From Paracoccaceae bacterium (GTDB lineage: Bacteria; Pseudomonadota; Alphaproteobacteria; Rhodobacterales; Rhodobacteraceae), in NCBI GenBank assembly GCA_018223125.1, contig JAAEZA010000007.1, forward strand, positions 1 to 64,000: 64,000 nucleotides of DNA, read 5' to 3'. The stretch's first letter is position 1. Every line of letters starts with the position of its first letter. The position numbers and the translations under genes are program-made. Positions 1 through 8,370 of this stretch are shown piece after piece. Below the pieces are notes generated by a model. It ran no database searches. It was not told where the DNA came from and worked only from the letters and a program-made list of their open reading frames with translations.

Positions 1-634
1 CCGCTAGCACCGAAGGATTGGGGTCTGCGCGGTGCTGTTCGATCATCCGGTCAAAGCAGGCGTCCATTTCACCGTTTGCCCGATCACTGATCGCGAATAC
101 ATCTTCAGAGAATCCGGCGTTCATCGCGCCTGTAATCAGTGCATTGGCCCAATCGAACAACTGCCCGTCGGGTTCCGGTTCAATGCCCAGAACCTGCTTT
201 AGAAAGGCAACCGTCATCGGAACAGCCAGGGCACTGCGCAGGTCTACAGCTTCCCCTTCCGGCAGAGCCGCAACCGCCTGTTCGGCAATGCTATCAAAGA
301 TGCCCTGCCAATGAGTGCGCGTCGCAGTGATGCGGAAGGTTTCTGTCATCGCCGCGCGTTCGATTTGATGCGCCGTGCCGTCCTTGCGCATCAGCGTATG
401 GCCGCCAAAGGCCCGCTGCATCGGCGTTGTCGTATCGCTCGAGCCGAAATGCGCTGTATCGGTTTTCGCCAGATAGGTGTCATCCGCCTTGGTCAGGACA
501 ATGCGGTTGATCGAGGCAATCCGCGCGATCGGCATGTCACGGCGCAACCGGCGGTACACCGATTGCGGATCACGGTCGAGCATCTCTGGCGTGGTTATCG
601 TATCAACCGGAACGGTCTGGCTGGTCTGTGTCAC
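1..634 (-). CDS. Cytochrome P450, N-terminal part (runs off the window)
   Basis: The frame reads leftward from a GTG at 634 to the window edge, giving about 211 N-terminal residues of a protein that should be near 400 aa. After an N-terminal arm (YRRLRRDMPIARI) comes a helix-C type segment DGTAHQIERAAM with the HxxxR pattern that contacts the heme propionates in soluble bacterial P450s. The I-helix, ExxR and heme-Cys loop lie outside the window, so catalytic competence cannot be judged. The GTG overlaps no other gene and has only a weak ribosome site; an in-frame ATG at 583 is the alternative start. It lies 35 bases behind the osmC-like gene and follows a TRAP operon on the same strand, so it may be the last gene of that unit. 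The substrate is unknown; a small oxidised organic acid or terpenoid imported by the TRAP system is only a guess. Confidence 0.72.
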   Translation of the reverse strand, partial: MTQTSQTVPVDTITTPEMLDRDPQSVYRRLRRDMPIARIASINRIVLTKADDTYLAKTDTAHFGSSDTTTPMQRAFGGHTLMRKDGTAHQIERAAMTETFRITATRTHWQGIFDSIAEQAVAALPEGEAVDLRSALAVPMTVAFLKQVLGIEPEPDGQLFDWANALITGAMNAGFSEDVFAISDRANGEMDACFDRMIEQHRADPNPSVLA

Positions 635-669
635 GGGCGGCCTTTGGTGTAGATGGGTGGGATCAGGTT

Positions 670-1074
670 TTATCCGGCGTCTATGACGATCTCGACGGTG
701 GTGGTCAGGGAGTTGCTGACGGTACAAACGGATTTCGCCTGTTTTACGATCTTCTCAGCCAGCTGTGCATCCTCTACAATCGCGCCCTCTACGGTTATCG
801 TCGCGGTTTCTACGCGCCCGGGCAGATCCAGAGATTTCAGACCCTCTACTTTCACCTGAAACGGTTGCGGAGCGACCTTCTGCTGGTCTGCCGCCCATTG
901 CACGGATTTCACAATGCAAGAGCCGAGCGAGGCGAGCATTGTATCCACGGGAGAGTTCACTGGCGGATGTGGCGTGGCATTTGCCACATCTTTGTAGGCG
1001 TATTGGAATGTGTCACTGCCATCAAAGATGACATAAACGGGTCCAAAAGGTTTTGCTTTCATTTTCAAAGCCAT
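670..1074 (-). CDS. OsmC/Ohr-family protein
   Basis: 134 aa, the usual size of OsmC/Ohr proteins, which reduce organic hydroperoxides using a reactive cysteine pair. Visible are the helix segment VDTMLASLGSCIVKSV, carrying the first conserved Cys, and the C-terminal AKSVCTVSNSL, carrying the second. Between them is the beta-rich stretch VKVEGLKSLDLPGRVETA. It starts 12 bases after the dctM stop and is followed 35 bases later by the P450, so TRAP-OsmC-P450 probably form one transcript. In this setting it may protect against reactive by-products of P450 turnover, or be one of the many OsmC paralogs of unknown substrate. The ATG at 1074 is preferred; an in-frame ATG four codons later is possible. 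Confidence 0.75.
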   Translation of the reverse strand: MALKMKAKPFGPVYVIFDGSDTFQYAYKDVANATPHPPVNSPVDTMLASLGSCIVKSVQWAADQQKVAPQPFQVKVEGLKSLDLPGRVETATITVEGAIVEDAQLAEKIVKQAKSVCTVSNSLTTTVEIVIDAG

Positions 1075-1086
1075 GAGCAGGTCTTT

Positions 1087-2379
1087 CTAGAATAACAGGT
1101 CGGGAAGGAAGAGTGCGAGCACCGGAAACAGGGTCAGGATGAAGATCATGAACAGGTGGATAATCCAGTAAGGCACAGTGGCAATGGCAACGCGGCCAAG
1201 GCTGACCTGCCCGTTGGTAAGCGCGCTGAGCACGGACAGGTTCAACCCCACCGGCGGGGTAATCTGGCCGATCTCGATCACGATAGTAATCACCACGCCA
1301 ATCCAGATGGCATCAAAGCCAAGACCCGTCAGCAGTGGAAACACCACCGGCAGGGTCATGATCATCAGGGACAATCCGTCAAAGAAACAGCCGAGCACAA
1401 GGTAAACCAGCACCACGATCAGCAGCACGCTGTAAGTGCCCAGCCCGCTGTCGGCCACCGTGGCAAGGATCTGTTGGGGAATGCCCAACACGCTGACCGA
1501 TTGGGCAAGGATCGTGGCACCAAGCACCAGAAACCCGACAGAGGTAAACAAAAGTACGGACTGGTAAATCGCCTCGATCAGTTTCCCGAACGTCAGATCG
1601 CCCCAAATGGATGAAATGATCACCGCAAGGACCACGCCAACGCCAGCCGCTTCGGTCGGGGTGGCCAGCCCGGCAACAATGCTGCCGATCACCGCGAAGA
1701 TCAGCGCCAGTAGCGGCCAGATCTGCTGGAAGCCCCGCAGGGCCAGCCAAAAGCCGACAGGGGTGTCATCGCGCGGCGCGATTTGGGGATTGCGGATGCT
1801 TTTGACCAGCAGATAAGCCATGAACAGCAATCCGGCGAGCAGTCCGGGAATAATCCCCGCCGCGAACAGACGTCCGATCGAGGTTTCGGTCAGTGCCCCG
1901 TAAATCAGGAACGACAGACTTGGCGGGATCAGCAGGCCAAGGGTGCCGCCCCCCGCCAGACTGCCGGTGATCGTGTCCTTGTCATAGCCCCGTTTTGTCA
2001 TCTCCGGATAGGCGACCAGCCCGACCGATGCGGCGGTCGACAGGCTGGACCCGCTGACCGCACCAAACAGCGTACAGACGGCGATATTGGTGTGCAGCAA
2101 ACCGCCCGGCACCCTGCGAAACAGCGGCGAAAACGCGGCATAGGCTTTCTGGCTGATGCCGCTGCGCAGCAGGATTTCCCCAAGCAGGATAAACATCGGC
2201 ACAGCGCTAAGCGTGAAGGAATTGAACACATTCCAGATTGCATCAACCGCAAGCGATGTCGCGCCGTTGGAAAAGAAATGCAGGATGGTCAGGCCGGTCA
2301 GGCCAAGGGCCACGCCCAAAGCCACGCCGGTGCTGGCGGTGGCCAGAAGCCCGCCAATCAAAGTAAGCCAGAAAGACAT
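1087..2379 (-). CDS. dctM: TRAP transporter large permease (DctM family)
   Basis: 430 aa, about 12 membrane helices, the normal size for the large (translocating) subunit of a tripartite ATP-independent periplasmic transporter in the inner membrane. Seen: the glycine-rich LAGGGTLGLLIPPSLSF segment and the second-half GQITPPVGLNLSVLSAL, both hallmarks of the IT superfamily fold. Its ATG overlaps the dctQ stop as TGATG, so the two subunits are translationally coupled. It is the last transporter gene of the leftward operon dctP-dctQ-dctM and is followed by the osmC-like and P450 genes. The substrate cannot be read from this subunit. Confidence 0.93.
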   Translation of the reverse strand: MSFWLTLIGGLLATASTGVALGVALGLTGLTILHFFSNGATSLAVDAIWNVFNSFTLSAVPMFILLGEILLRSGISQKAYAAFSPLFRRVPGGLLHTNIAVCTLFGAVSGSSLSTAASVGLVAYPEMTKRGYDKDTITGSLAGGGTLGLLIPPSLSFLIYGALTETSIGRLFAAGIIPGLLAGLLFMAYLLVKSIRNPQIAPRDDTPVGFWLALRGFQQIWPLLALIFAVIGSIVAGLATPTEAAGVGVVLAVIISSIWGDLTFGKLIEAIYQSVLLFTSVGFLVLGATILAQSVSVLGIPQQILATVADSGLGTYSVLLIVVLVYLVLGCFFDGLSLMIMTLPVVFPLLTGLGFDAIWIGVVITIVIEIGQITPPVGLNLSVLSALTNGQVSLGRVAIATVPYWIIHLFMIFILTLFPVLALFLPDLLF

Positions 2380-2912
2380 CAGTGTGCGGATCCGCTAAGG
2401 GGTTGGTCAGGGTCGGATTTTGGCATCCGGTCGATAACTCCGAACAGCCGCGCCACGAAAATGACCAGCGTCAGGAACAGGGACAGCGGCATCAGCGCCA
2501 TCCAAGGGTAGAGCAATATCCGCGAGGTTTCGGTTTTCAGGCTGCGTTTGAAGGCAAATTCAAACCACGGGATTGTTTCGTAGATCAGCCATGAAAAGAA
2601 CACGATGCCAACCAGCAGGGCGGCGATCTGGAAGCCGGTCTGCAAGGAGTCTTTCAGCCGGTCAGCCAGTAGCGCAACCCGCACGTGTTTCGCTTTCAAC
2701 GTAACCATGGGAAGCCCCAGAAACAGTGAAACGCTGAGCAACAGGCCGACCACTTCTTCGGTGATATGAACCGGCGCATTGGCAAACTTGCGCATCAGCA
2801 CGGAGTACATGATGATGCCCACAATAGACACCATCCCGAGCGCAGCCGCGCTGGCACAGGCAAGGGCCAAACCGTTCAGCCCCTGCGCAATCATGTGTTT
2901 GATCTTCTGCAT
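2379..2912 (-). CDS. dctQ: TRAP transporter small permease (DctQ family)
   Basis: 177 aa with four predicted membrane helices, as expected for the small membrane subunit. It begins with a helix containing LNGLALACASAAALGM and carries the family-typical EEVVGLLLSVSLFLGLP segment. It starts 10 bases after dctP and ends overlapping dctM as TGATG. The hydrophilic C-terminus (KSDPDQPLSGSAH) is short and ordinary. It pairs with the large permease to form the membrane domain that receives substrate from the periplasmic DctP. Confidence 0.9.
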   Translation of the reverse strand: MQKIKHMIAQGLNGLALACASAAALGMVSIVGIIMYSVLMRKFANAPVHITEEVVGLLLSVSLFLGLPMVTLKAKHVRVALLADRLKDSLQTGFQIAALLVGIVFFSWLIYETIPWFEFAFKRSLKTETSRILLYPWMALMPLSLFLTLVIFVARLFGVIDRMPKSDPDQPLSGSAH

Positions 2913-2922
2913 CAGACCGGAC

Positions 2923-3933
2923 TTAGCGACCCAAGGCTTTCAGAACCCGTTCGCGGTAGGCAGGCGCGTTGCCACCGGCTTCTTCTGCCAGCATCGCCCA
3001 TGTTTCGGTCACGGAGGACACGAACATCTCGCGGTCCGCATCGGAAAAATCCTCGGCCCATGTCACGCCCTGCTCGGCCAGCTTTTCACGGGCTTCCATT
3101 TCGCGGGCCTGATCGTCTTCGTACTGGTTTGTACGGTTCCAAAGATCATCGGCGGCTTTGGTGATGGCGGATTTGATGTTCTCGTCAGTCTCTTCCCAGC
3201 GCTCGGTGGCCACACCGATCACATAAGGACCGGATGCCATCGGGTAGAGAAACGCCGCGTGGCTTGCCACTTCCTGCAGGGAAACGGTGTGGGCATAAAG
3301 CGCGGGATACAGCGCACAATCCACAACGCCGGTTTTCATCGCTACATACATTTCTTCCTGTGGAATGATCTGTGCAGCAACGCCAAGACGGGTGAAGGTT
3401 TCTACCTGATCCCGCGCCCAAACCCGCAGTTTCTTGGACTTCAGGTCTTCGATAGTGCGCACGGGTTCATCGCGGCAGAAAACGGAAACCGAAAGCATCG
3501 GAATGGCGACATAGCCGACAGAGGTTACGTCCCAGTCAGCGAATTCCTCTTCGTAGATTTCCTGAACCGCCGGAATTGCTTTTTCGAATTCGTCGATGGA
3601 ACCGATGGTGCCCTGCACCACAACGGAGCTCAGCGCAGGCGCGTCGCGGCCCAGATAGTTTGCCCACATCAGGCTCATCTCTACCGCGCCTTTGGGCAGG
3701 AACCGCAGCGTGTCCGTGTTGGGCAGGCCAAGGGAGCCGCCGCTGTAAAGTTTAAGTTCGAAATCGCCTTCAACAGTGGCGTTGACGTCTTTTACGAATT
3801 GTTCGATCTCGGCTGTCTCGGGGCGGGTTTCCGGCAGGAAGTTGTTCAGCCGCCATTCTTCCGCGCTGACTCCGGACAGGGATGTTCCAAGTGCCGTCAC
3901 ACCCAGTGCGAGCGTTTGAATTAGTTTTTTCAT
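2923..3933 (-). CDS. dctP: TRAP transporter substrate-binding protein (DctP family)
   Basis: 336 aa with a cleavable signal peptide (MKKLIQTLALGVTALGTSLS, cleavage likely after GVSA before EEW). The mature protein has the DctP fold: a central KKLRVWARD segment whose Arg normally pairs with a substrate carboxylate, followed by GVVDCALYPALYA at the hinge. This points to an organic-acid ligand. It is the first gene of the leftward TRAP operon; the start is supported by a CAGGAG ribosome site about 8 bases upstream. The 5' region (3934-4217) contains a perfect 7-bp inverted repeat at 4008-4025 that could be an operator. The ligand is not identifiable. Confidence 0.92.
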   Translation of the reverse strand: MKKLIQTLALGVTALGTSLSGVSAEEWRLNNFLPETRPETAEIEQFVKDVNATVEGDFELKLYSGGSLGLPNTDTLRFLPKGAVEMSLMWANYLGRDAPALSSVVVQGTIGSIDEFEKAIPAVQEIYEEEFADWDVTSVGYVAIPMLSVSVFCRDEPVRTIEDLKSKKLRVWARDQVETFTRLGVAAQIIPQEEMYVAMKTGVVDCALYPALYAHTVSLQEVASHAAFLYPMASGPYVIGVATERWEETDENIKSAITKAADDLWNRTNQYEDDQAREMEAREKLAEQGVTWAEDFSDADREMFVSSVTETWAMLAEEAGGNAPAYRERVLKALGR

Positions 3934-4007
3934 TTTTTGTTTCTCCTGTTGAGGCTGTGCCAGCGCATGAGCGAAGACCCTAATGGCGCTTACGTCAAAT
4001 TTTACAC

Positions 4008-4025
4008 CAAAACCAAGCGGTTTTG
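4008..4025. promoter_or_regulatory. Inverted repeat upstream of TRAP operon 1 (candidate operator)
   Basis: The sequence CAAAACC-AAGC-GGTTTTG is a perfect 7-bp inverted repeat with a 4-base spacer, 75 bases upstream of dctP. No regulator gene sits next to this TRAP operon apart from the SorC gene beyond the aldolase, so the binding protein is unknown. The rest of the 284-base gap 3934-4217 shows AT-rich stretches but no convincing -35/-10 pair. Confidence 0.35.
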
Positions 4026-4217
4026 TCGTGTTTGTAACAGGTTATGACCCAAGAGTCGGGGGGAAATTAAAATAAATACCACGGGTTTTCGCTTTTTCAC
4101 GCAAAGAAAATAAGCCTTGGCGGGGCGGGTACAACCTTGGGTGGGGTGGTGCAGGCGGCTGCTTGCAGAATCAGCGCCTGATCGCGGGTAAAGGTCAGCA
4201 TGTGGCCCCGTCGCGGT

Positions 4218-4877
4218 TTAATCCATATCCTTGGGACCGTAGTTCCCGAAGGCGGCGACCACCTCTTCCATCTGGGCATCGGTCAGTATTTCGGGTGTTC
4301 CGGTGGACAGGGCCAGCAGGTAAACCCGCGCCAGATTGTCCAGTTCCTCCATCCGCCAGAGCGCACGGTCAAGGGACTCTCCGGCCACCACCGCGCCGTG
4401 ATTGGCCATGATGCAGCCGGTCCTCTCGGCCATGGCATCAGCGACCATACGGGCCAGCGCGTCGCTGCCAAACAGCGCATAATCCACGAGTGGTACATCG
4501 TTTCCCCCGAAGGCCGCGATCATGTAATGGCAGGCGGGGATCGGGCGGCGCTGTACGGCTATGGCTGTGGCGTGGACCGGATGGGCATGGACCACCGCCG
4601 TCACATCCGGCTTGCTGTGCAGTATGGATTGATGGAAGCGCCACTCTGTCGAAGGCCGGATGTCACCCGACAGGTCCGGTTCGCCTTCTAACGGCATGAA
4701 ACACAGCATGTCGGGGCGCATCTTTTCGTAAGGAACACCGGACGGCGTAATCAGCATTCCATCCCCGTAGCGCACAGAAATATTGCCAGAGGTACCTTGG
4801 TTCAGCCCGCTGTTTTTCATCCAAAGGCATCCGTCTATGATGCTCTGGCGCAGGGCCGTGTCTTGTGCGGGAGTCAT
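4218..4877 (-). CDS. ald2: Class II aldolase/adducin family, likely 5-deoxyribulose-1-P / 5-methylthioribulose-1-P aldolase
   Basis: 219 aa, the size of fuculose- and rhamnulose-phosphate aldolases. Zinc ligands are visible: HAHPVHATAIA (two His) and NHGAVV (third His), plus the conserved Glu in STEWRFHQSIL. The N-terminal NQGTSGNISVR is the phosphate-binding motif. Start chosen at the ATG whose ATGA overlaps the stop of the upstream SorC gene. It is the last gene of mtnK-mtnA-sorC-aldolase. In the DHAP shunt described for Rhodospirillum and pathogenic E. coli, this enzyme splits the MtnA product into dihydroxyacetone phosphate and acetaldehyde or 2-methylthioacetaldehyde. The assignment to that substrate rests on gene context; the family also contains fuculose-phosphate aldolases. 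Confidence 0.82.
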   Translation of the reverse strand: MTPAQDTALRQSIIDGCLWMKNSGLNQGTSGNISVRYGDGMLITPSGVPYEKMRPDMLCFMPLEGEPDLSGDIRPSTEWRFHQSILHSKPDVTAVVHAHPVHATAIAVQRRPIPACHYMIAAFGGNDVPLVDYALFGSDALARMVADAMAERTGCIMANHGAVVAGESLDRALWRMEELDNLARVYLLALSTGTPEILTDAQMEEVVAAFGNYGPKDMD

Positions 4878-5869
4878 ATCTTGTCTTTCAGTAGTTTTTC
4901 GGCAGAGGCCGAGCATGTGATGAAATGCGTGACATAGTCGCCACGAATGGCTGCGGCTGCCGCGCCGACACGCTCCAGCCCTGCGGAGACAAGGATACCC
5001 ATGTCTTTGGCACGCATCTGTTCAAGTGTAACGCCGATCAACCGGTCCTCGTTCGGGGCGGGCATCGGGGTGCCTTCAAAATCAATAACACGGCCGCAAA
5101 TGACAGCTGCAGCGCCGTCCTTGCGCATCTGCGTCAGGGTCGGGGCATCCAGCAGGCCGGTCATGGCGATGTGGCTGTCCGGATCGGTGGTTCCGGCTGC
5201 AAAAATGACCTTTTTGCAATCTGCGACCATTTGCAATTGTGCAGCAACCATGGGTTCGGCCTTCAGGTCTTCACAAAGCCGTGGCGTGGACAGCATCAAG
5301 GGCACGTGCAGGTTGGCGCAATAGGCCCCGAACCGCTGCGCCAGCGTGGCTGCGCAGTTTTCTGCGGCGAAACCGATGTCCGAGGGTTTGGAACCAAGCA
5401 GCTGCACGATGGTCAGATCCTCCATCACCAGTTTGGGCGCGATCTGCGCCAGCCGGTAAATGGTTTCCCCCCAGGCGATGCCCAGATGGTCCCCCGGTTC
5501 CAGAAGATGGGGCAGCCAGTCCGACGCGGCACGGATGACACGTTCAGCCGTTCGCTGCGCAGAACTGCTGTCTTCGGGAACAACAAGCACATCTGCCAGT
5601 CCGAATTTTGCCCGCAACTCGGACGCCAGACGGTTGTTGCGAAACACATCGCTGTCCAGAGTGATACGCACATAATCGCGGCGTCGGGCCTCTGCGAGAT
5701 AATTGACGACAGAGGCACGGCTGACATCGAGCCGCTTGGCGATTTCATTCTGGTTCAACCCGTCATGGAAATACAGCCAGGCGGTTTCGATGATAAGATC
5801 GTCCTGCCGCGACCCGCGTCCGGCTGAATCAACGCCCGGACGCGTGGAAGAGCCAGAGGCAGGCGCCAC
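4874..5869 (-). CDS. SorC-family sugar-responsive transcriptional regulator
   Basis: 331 aa. An N-terminal helix-turn-helix (residues about 25-62; NQNEIAKRLDVSRASVVNYL) is followed by a large SorC effector domain of the sugar-phosphate isomerase-like fold (for example VIFAAGTTDPDSHIAMTG and the late SAGLERVGAAAAAIRGDY). SorC/DeoR-type regulators sense phosphorylated sugars. It starts at a GTG two bases after mtnA, with AGGTG about 7 bases upstream, and overlaps the aldolase start by ATGA. Embedded in the mtnK operon, it most likely senses 5-methylthioribulose-1-P or 5-deoxyribulose-1-P and controls the divergent region 8223-8370. That is inference; the sequence itself shows only the family. 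Confidence 0.88.
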   Translation of the reverse strand: MAPASGSSTRPGVDSAGRGSRQDDLIIETAWLYFHDGLNQNEIAKRLDVSRASVVNYLAEARRRDYVRITLDSDVFRNNRLASELRAKFGLADVLVVPEDSSSAQRTAERVIRAASDWLPHLLEPGDHLGIAWGETIYRLAQIAPKLVMEDLTIVQLLGSKPSDIGFAAENCAATLAQRFGAYCANLHVPLMLSTPRLCEDLKAEPMVAAQLQMVADCKKVIFAAGTTDPDSHIAMTGLLDAPTLTQMRKDGAAAVICGRVIDFEGTPMPAPNEDRLIGVTLEQMRAKDMGILVSAGLERVGAAAAAIRGDYVTHFITCSASAEKLLKDKI

Positions 5870-5871
5870 CT

Positions 5872-6969
5872 TTAAGCACCTGCCATTTCAGGGAACAAGG
5901 CGGCCAGCCCTTCGGGGGTGGCTTCGCAAACACCCCGTTCGGTGATCAGGCCAGTGACCAGACGGTTCGGCGTTACATCAAAGGCAGGATTACCCCCCGG
6001 AGTGCCCTCGGGTGTGACCTGAACCACGCCGAGAGAACCGTCTTCCATAGTCCCCTGAATATGGGTGGTCTCGCGCGGGCTGCGCTCCTCAATCGGGATT
6101 TCGGCAACGCCGTCATCCACCGTCCAGTCAATCGTGGGGGAGGGAAGCGCCACATAGAACGGTACACCGTTATCATGAGCGGCAAGCGCCTTCAGATAGG
6201 TGCCGATCTTGTTGCACACATCACCGCGCCGTGTGGTGCGGTCGGTGCCGACAATCACCATATCGACCTGCCCGTGCTGCATCAAATGGCCTCCGGCGTT
6301 ATCTGTCACATAGGTATGTGGTACACCGTGGCTGCCCAATTCCCAAGAGGTCAATGCCCCTTGGTTGCGCGGGCGGGTTTCATCGACCCAGACATGCAGA
6401 GGGATTCCCGCATCATGGGCGTGATACATCGGGCTGGTGGCGGTGCCCCAATCAACAGTCGCAATCCAGCCTGCGTTGCAGTGGGTCAGAAGGCGAACAG
6501 GCTCTCCGGCGGGTTTTCTGGCTGCAATTTCGCGGATCAGTTTCAGACCGTGTTCCCCGATCTGACGGCAGATTTCCACGTCCTCGTCCGCCACGTCATG
6601 GGCCAGTTGCAAGGCGGCAGCGGCCCGTTCGGATTCGGGCAGGGGGCGCATGGCCTCGCGGCAGCGGTTCAGCGCCCAACGCAGGTTGATCGCGGTGGGC
6701 CGCGTTTCGTTCAACCGTTCCCAAGCCGCATCCATATGGGCATCGGACGGATCCAGTTTCATCGCCAGCGCCATGCCATAGGCCGCGGTGGCCCCGATCA
6801 GGGGCGCGCCCCGCACGCGCATTTCTACGATGGCCGCTTCAAAATCCTCCAGCGTTTTGACCTGCTGGGTGATGAATTCATAAGGCAGCGAGCGTTGGTC
6901 GATGATTTCCAGAACCGCATCCTGTGCATTCCACCACAAAGAGCGGTAATGGGTGCCGTTTACTTTCAT
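5872..6969 (-). CDS. mtnA: S-methyl-5-thioribose-1-phosphate isomerase
   Basis: 365 aa, normal for MtnA, which isomerises 5-methylthioribose-1-P to 5-methylthioribulose-1-P (and accepts 5-deoxyribose-1-P). Seen: the N-terminal [13 protein letters not shown] and [16 protein letters not shown], the catalytic-Cys loop [12 protein letters not shown], and the catalytic-Asp motif [19 protein letters not shown]. All are diagnostic and separate it from eIF2B alpha relatives. The start overlaps the mtnK stop as ATGA. No other methionine-salvage genes (mtnB, mtnC, mtnD, mtnX) are nearby, which argues for the aldolase-based DHAP shunt rather than the full methionine salvage pathway, at least from this locus. 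Confidence 0.96.
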   Translation of the reverse strand: MKVNGTHYRSLWWNAQDAVLEIIDQRSLPYEFITQQVKTLEDFEAAIVEMRVRGAPLIGATAAYGMALAMKLDPSDAHMDAAWERLNETRPTAINLRWALNRCREAMRPLPESERAAAALQLAHDVADEDVEICRQIGEHGLKLIREIAARKPAGEPVRLLTHCNAGWIATVDWGTATSPMYHAHDAGIPLHVWVDETRPRNQGALTSWELGSHGVPHTYVTDNAGGHLMQHGQVDMVIVGTDRTTRRGDVCNKIGTYLKALAAHDNGVPFYVALPSPTIDWTVDDGVAEIPIEERSPRETTHIQGTMEDGSLGVVQVTPEGTPGGNPAFDVTPNRLVTGLITERGVCEATPEGLAALFPEMAGA

Positions 6970-8222
6970 AGGATGTTCCTTGCGTTGATTGTGCGGGCCA
7001 GTGCGGTCAGTGCGCTGGCATCTTTCAGTGTGTCAGTTTTAAGAACCAGTTCCGCGCCCATATGAAGGTTGCGTGCTTCCAGTGGCGCCCGAACGGAGGT
7101 GTCCTCGATGGTTTCAAAATCCGCGTTATGGGCCAGAGACAGGCAGCGGCGGTGCATTTCGATGCCGCAAAACCGCAGGGCATCCTGCCAGATGTTGGCC
7201 AGAACCCCGTCACAGGCGCTTGCAGAGCTGTGGCCCTGATCCTCGAACAGGGATTTGGGGAACAACATGCCAGTGCGCTCCGTGTTCCACAGCTGGCGGA
7301 ACTCGGCCTCGAAACTGGACCAAGTTTCGGTGATGACGTTCAAAATCCAGTCCTGATACCTGTCCAGATCGCTGTCCCGATGGGCGGGCTGGCTGAAATA
7401 GGCCATCAGATAATTCGCGGTCAGCATCCCGATATCGAAGCCCATCGGCGCGTATTGTGCAAATTCGGGATCAATGACGCGGATTTCCGTGTCGGTGGCC
7501 ATGATGGAGCCGGAATGCAGGTCGCCATGCAACATCGTTTCGGTGTTGGAGGCAAATTTGACCAGCATCACCTGCGCCATCCGCTTCAGTTCCACGTTGT
7601 CACGCAGTTCTTTTATCACCGGCTCCAGTCCGGGGGTGTGGTTGTTCAGTTCGGCTTCGAAATACGGGTCGGTGAAAACCAGCCCTTCGGTGATCGCAGG
7701 AATTTCCACATTGCCCGAAAACAGACCGACATCGGCCTTTTTATCAGCCGATTTCATCGAAAGCTCGGATCCGCGAAACGCCATGCGCGCGCAATGTGTG
7801 CCGCAGAATTGACCAAGCGCCTCTACCTTCTCGCCCGCGATCAGCTTGTTGCGCAGGATCACATGGGGCGACAGGAACTCCATTACGATCAGTGCCTGCT
7901 CTTCATCAAAGTGATAAATCTCGGGCACCGATCCGGGGTCGCGCGCAGCCTGACGGGTCAGGGCGTGATATTCGAAATAGGCGCGGTACAGCGGAAGCGG
8001 CCAGCTGTCCCCCACAAGGCGCACATAGGGAAGGGCCTGTTTGACGATGACGCTGCCCTGATCGCTCTGCACGATGAAAACAAGGTTCAGATTGCCATCG
8101 CCCACTTCCTTGACCTGCCAGTTCGAAGAATCAGAGCCGATCCGGTCTGTGACAGCGGGCAGCGCGCCCAGCCGTTCCGAAAGTGTCTCTGGCGTAAGGG
8201 CCGTATAGTTCGCGTTCTCCAT
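6966..8222 (-). CDS. mtnK: 5-methylthioribose kinase
   Basis: 418 aa from the ATG at 8222, which is preceded by GGGAGA at good spacing; a longer frame to 8417 lacks support and would run through the promoter region. Kinase features of the APH-like fold: [11 protein letters not shown] (ATP-binding Lys), [10 protein letters not shown] (catalytic loop) and [15 protein letters not shown] (metal-binding), all typical of MtnK. It phosphorylates 5-methylthioribose, and in DHAP-shunt organisms 5-deoxyribose, at C1. First gene of the leftward operon, divergent from the sugar ABC importer, which would supply the free pentose from outside or recapture leaked sugar. Confidence 0.95.
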   Translation of the reverse strand: MENANYTALTPETLSERLGALPAVTDRIGSDSSNWQVKEVGDGNLNLVFIVQSDQGSVIVKQALPYVRLVGDSWPLPLYRAYFEYHALTRQAARDPGSVPEIYHFDEEQALIVMEFLSPHVILRNKLIAGEKVEALGQFCGTHCARMAFRGSELSMKSADKKADVGLFSGNVEIPAITEGLVFTDPYFEAELNNHTPGLEPVIKELRDNVELKRMAQVMLVKFASNTETMLHGDLHSGSIMATDTEIRVIDPEFAQYAPMGFDIGMLTANYLMAYFSQPAHRDSDLDRYQDWILNVITETWSSFEAEFRQLWNTERTGMLFPKSLFEDQGHSSASACDGVLANIWQDALRFCGIEMHRRCLSLAHNADFETIEDTSVRAPLEARNLHMGAELVLKTDTLKDASALTALARTINARNIL

Positions 8223-8250
8223 CCCGAAGTCTCCCGTTAGTCCTGCGCTG

Positions 8251-8279
8251 TTTATCGCGACGGGGAGCAATCTAGTCAA
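8251..8279 (-). promoter_or_regulatory. Candidate promoter of the mtnK operon
   Basis: On the minus strand TTGACT (8279-8274) and GATAAA (8256-8251) are separated by exactly 17 bases, 5/6 and 4/6 matches to the sigma-70 boxes. Transcription would begin near 8244, about 22 bases before the mtnK ATG. Its -35 hexamer forms one arm of the GTCAA/TTGAC inverted repeat shared with the opposite promoter. Confidence 0.45.
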
Positions 8280-8320
8280 TAGACAAATGATTTGACAAGT
8301 GTTGAAATGCTTACTATCGA
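8275..8320 (+). promoter_or_regulatory. Candidate promoter and operator for the ABC/transketolase/RLP genes
   Basis: TTGACA at 8292-8297 is followed after 17 bases by TATCGA (8315-8320), a perfect -35 with a weak -10. GTCAA (8275-8279) and TTGAC (8292-8296) form an inverted repeat whose two arms are the -35 cores of the two divergent promoters. A SorC tetramer bound here could repress both directions at once. This is inferred from geometry only. Confidence 0.35.
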
Positions 8321-8370
8321 AGGGGCGCGCCCTGCGTTGGTGCATGAATAAACAAGATCTGGGAAAAAAC

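Noticed and set aside
4097-4279. 60-codon minus-strand frame after the aldolase
   Set aside because: Overlaps the aldolase end in another frame and has no ribosome site or recognisable domain.
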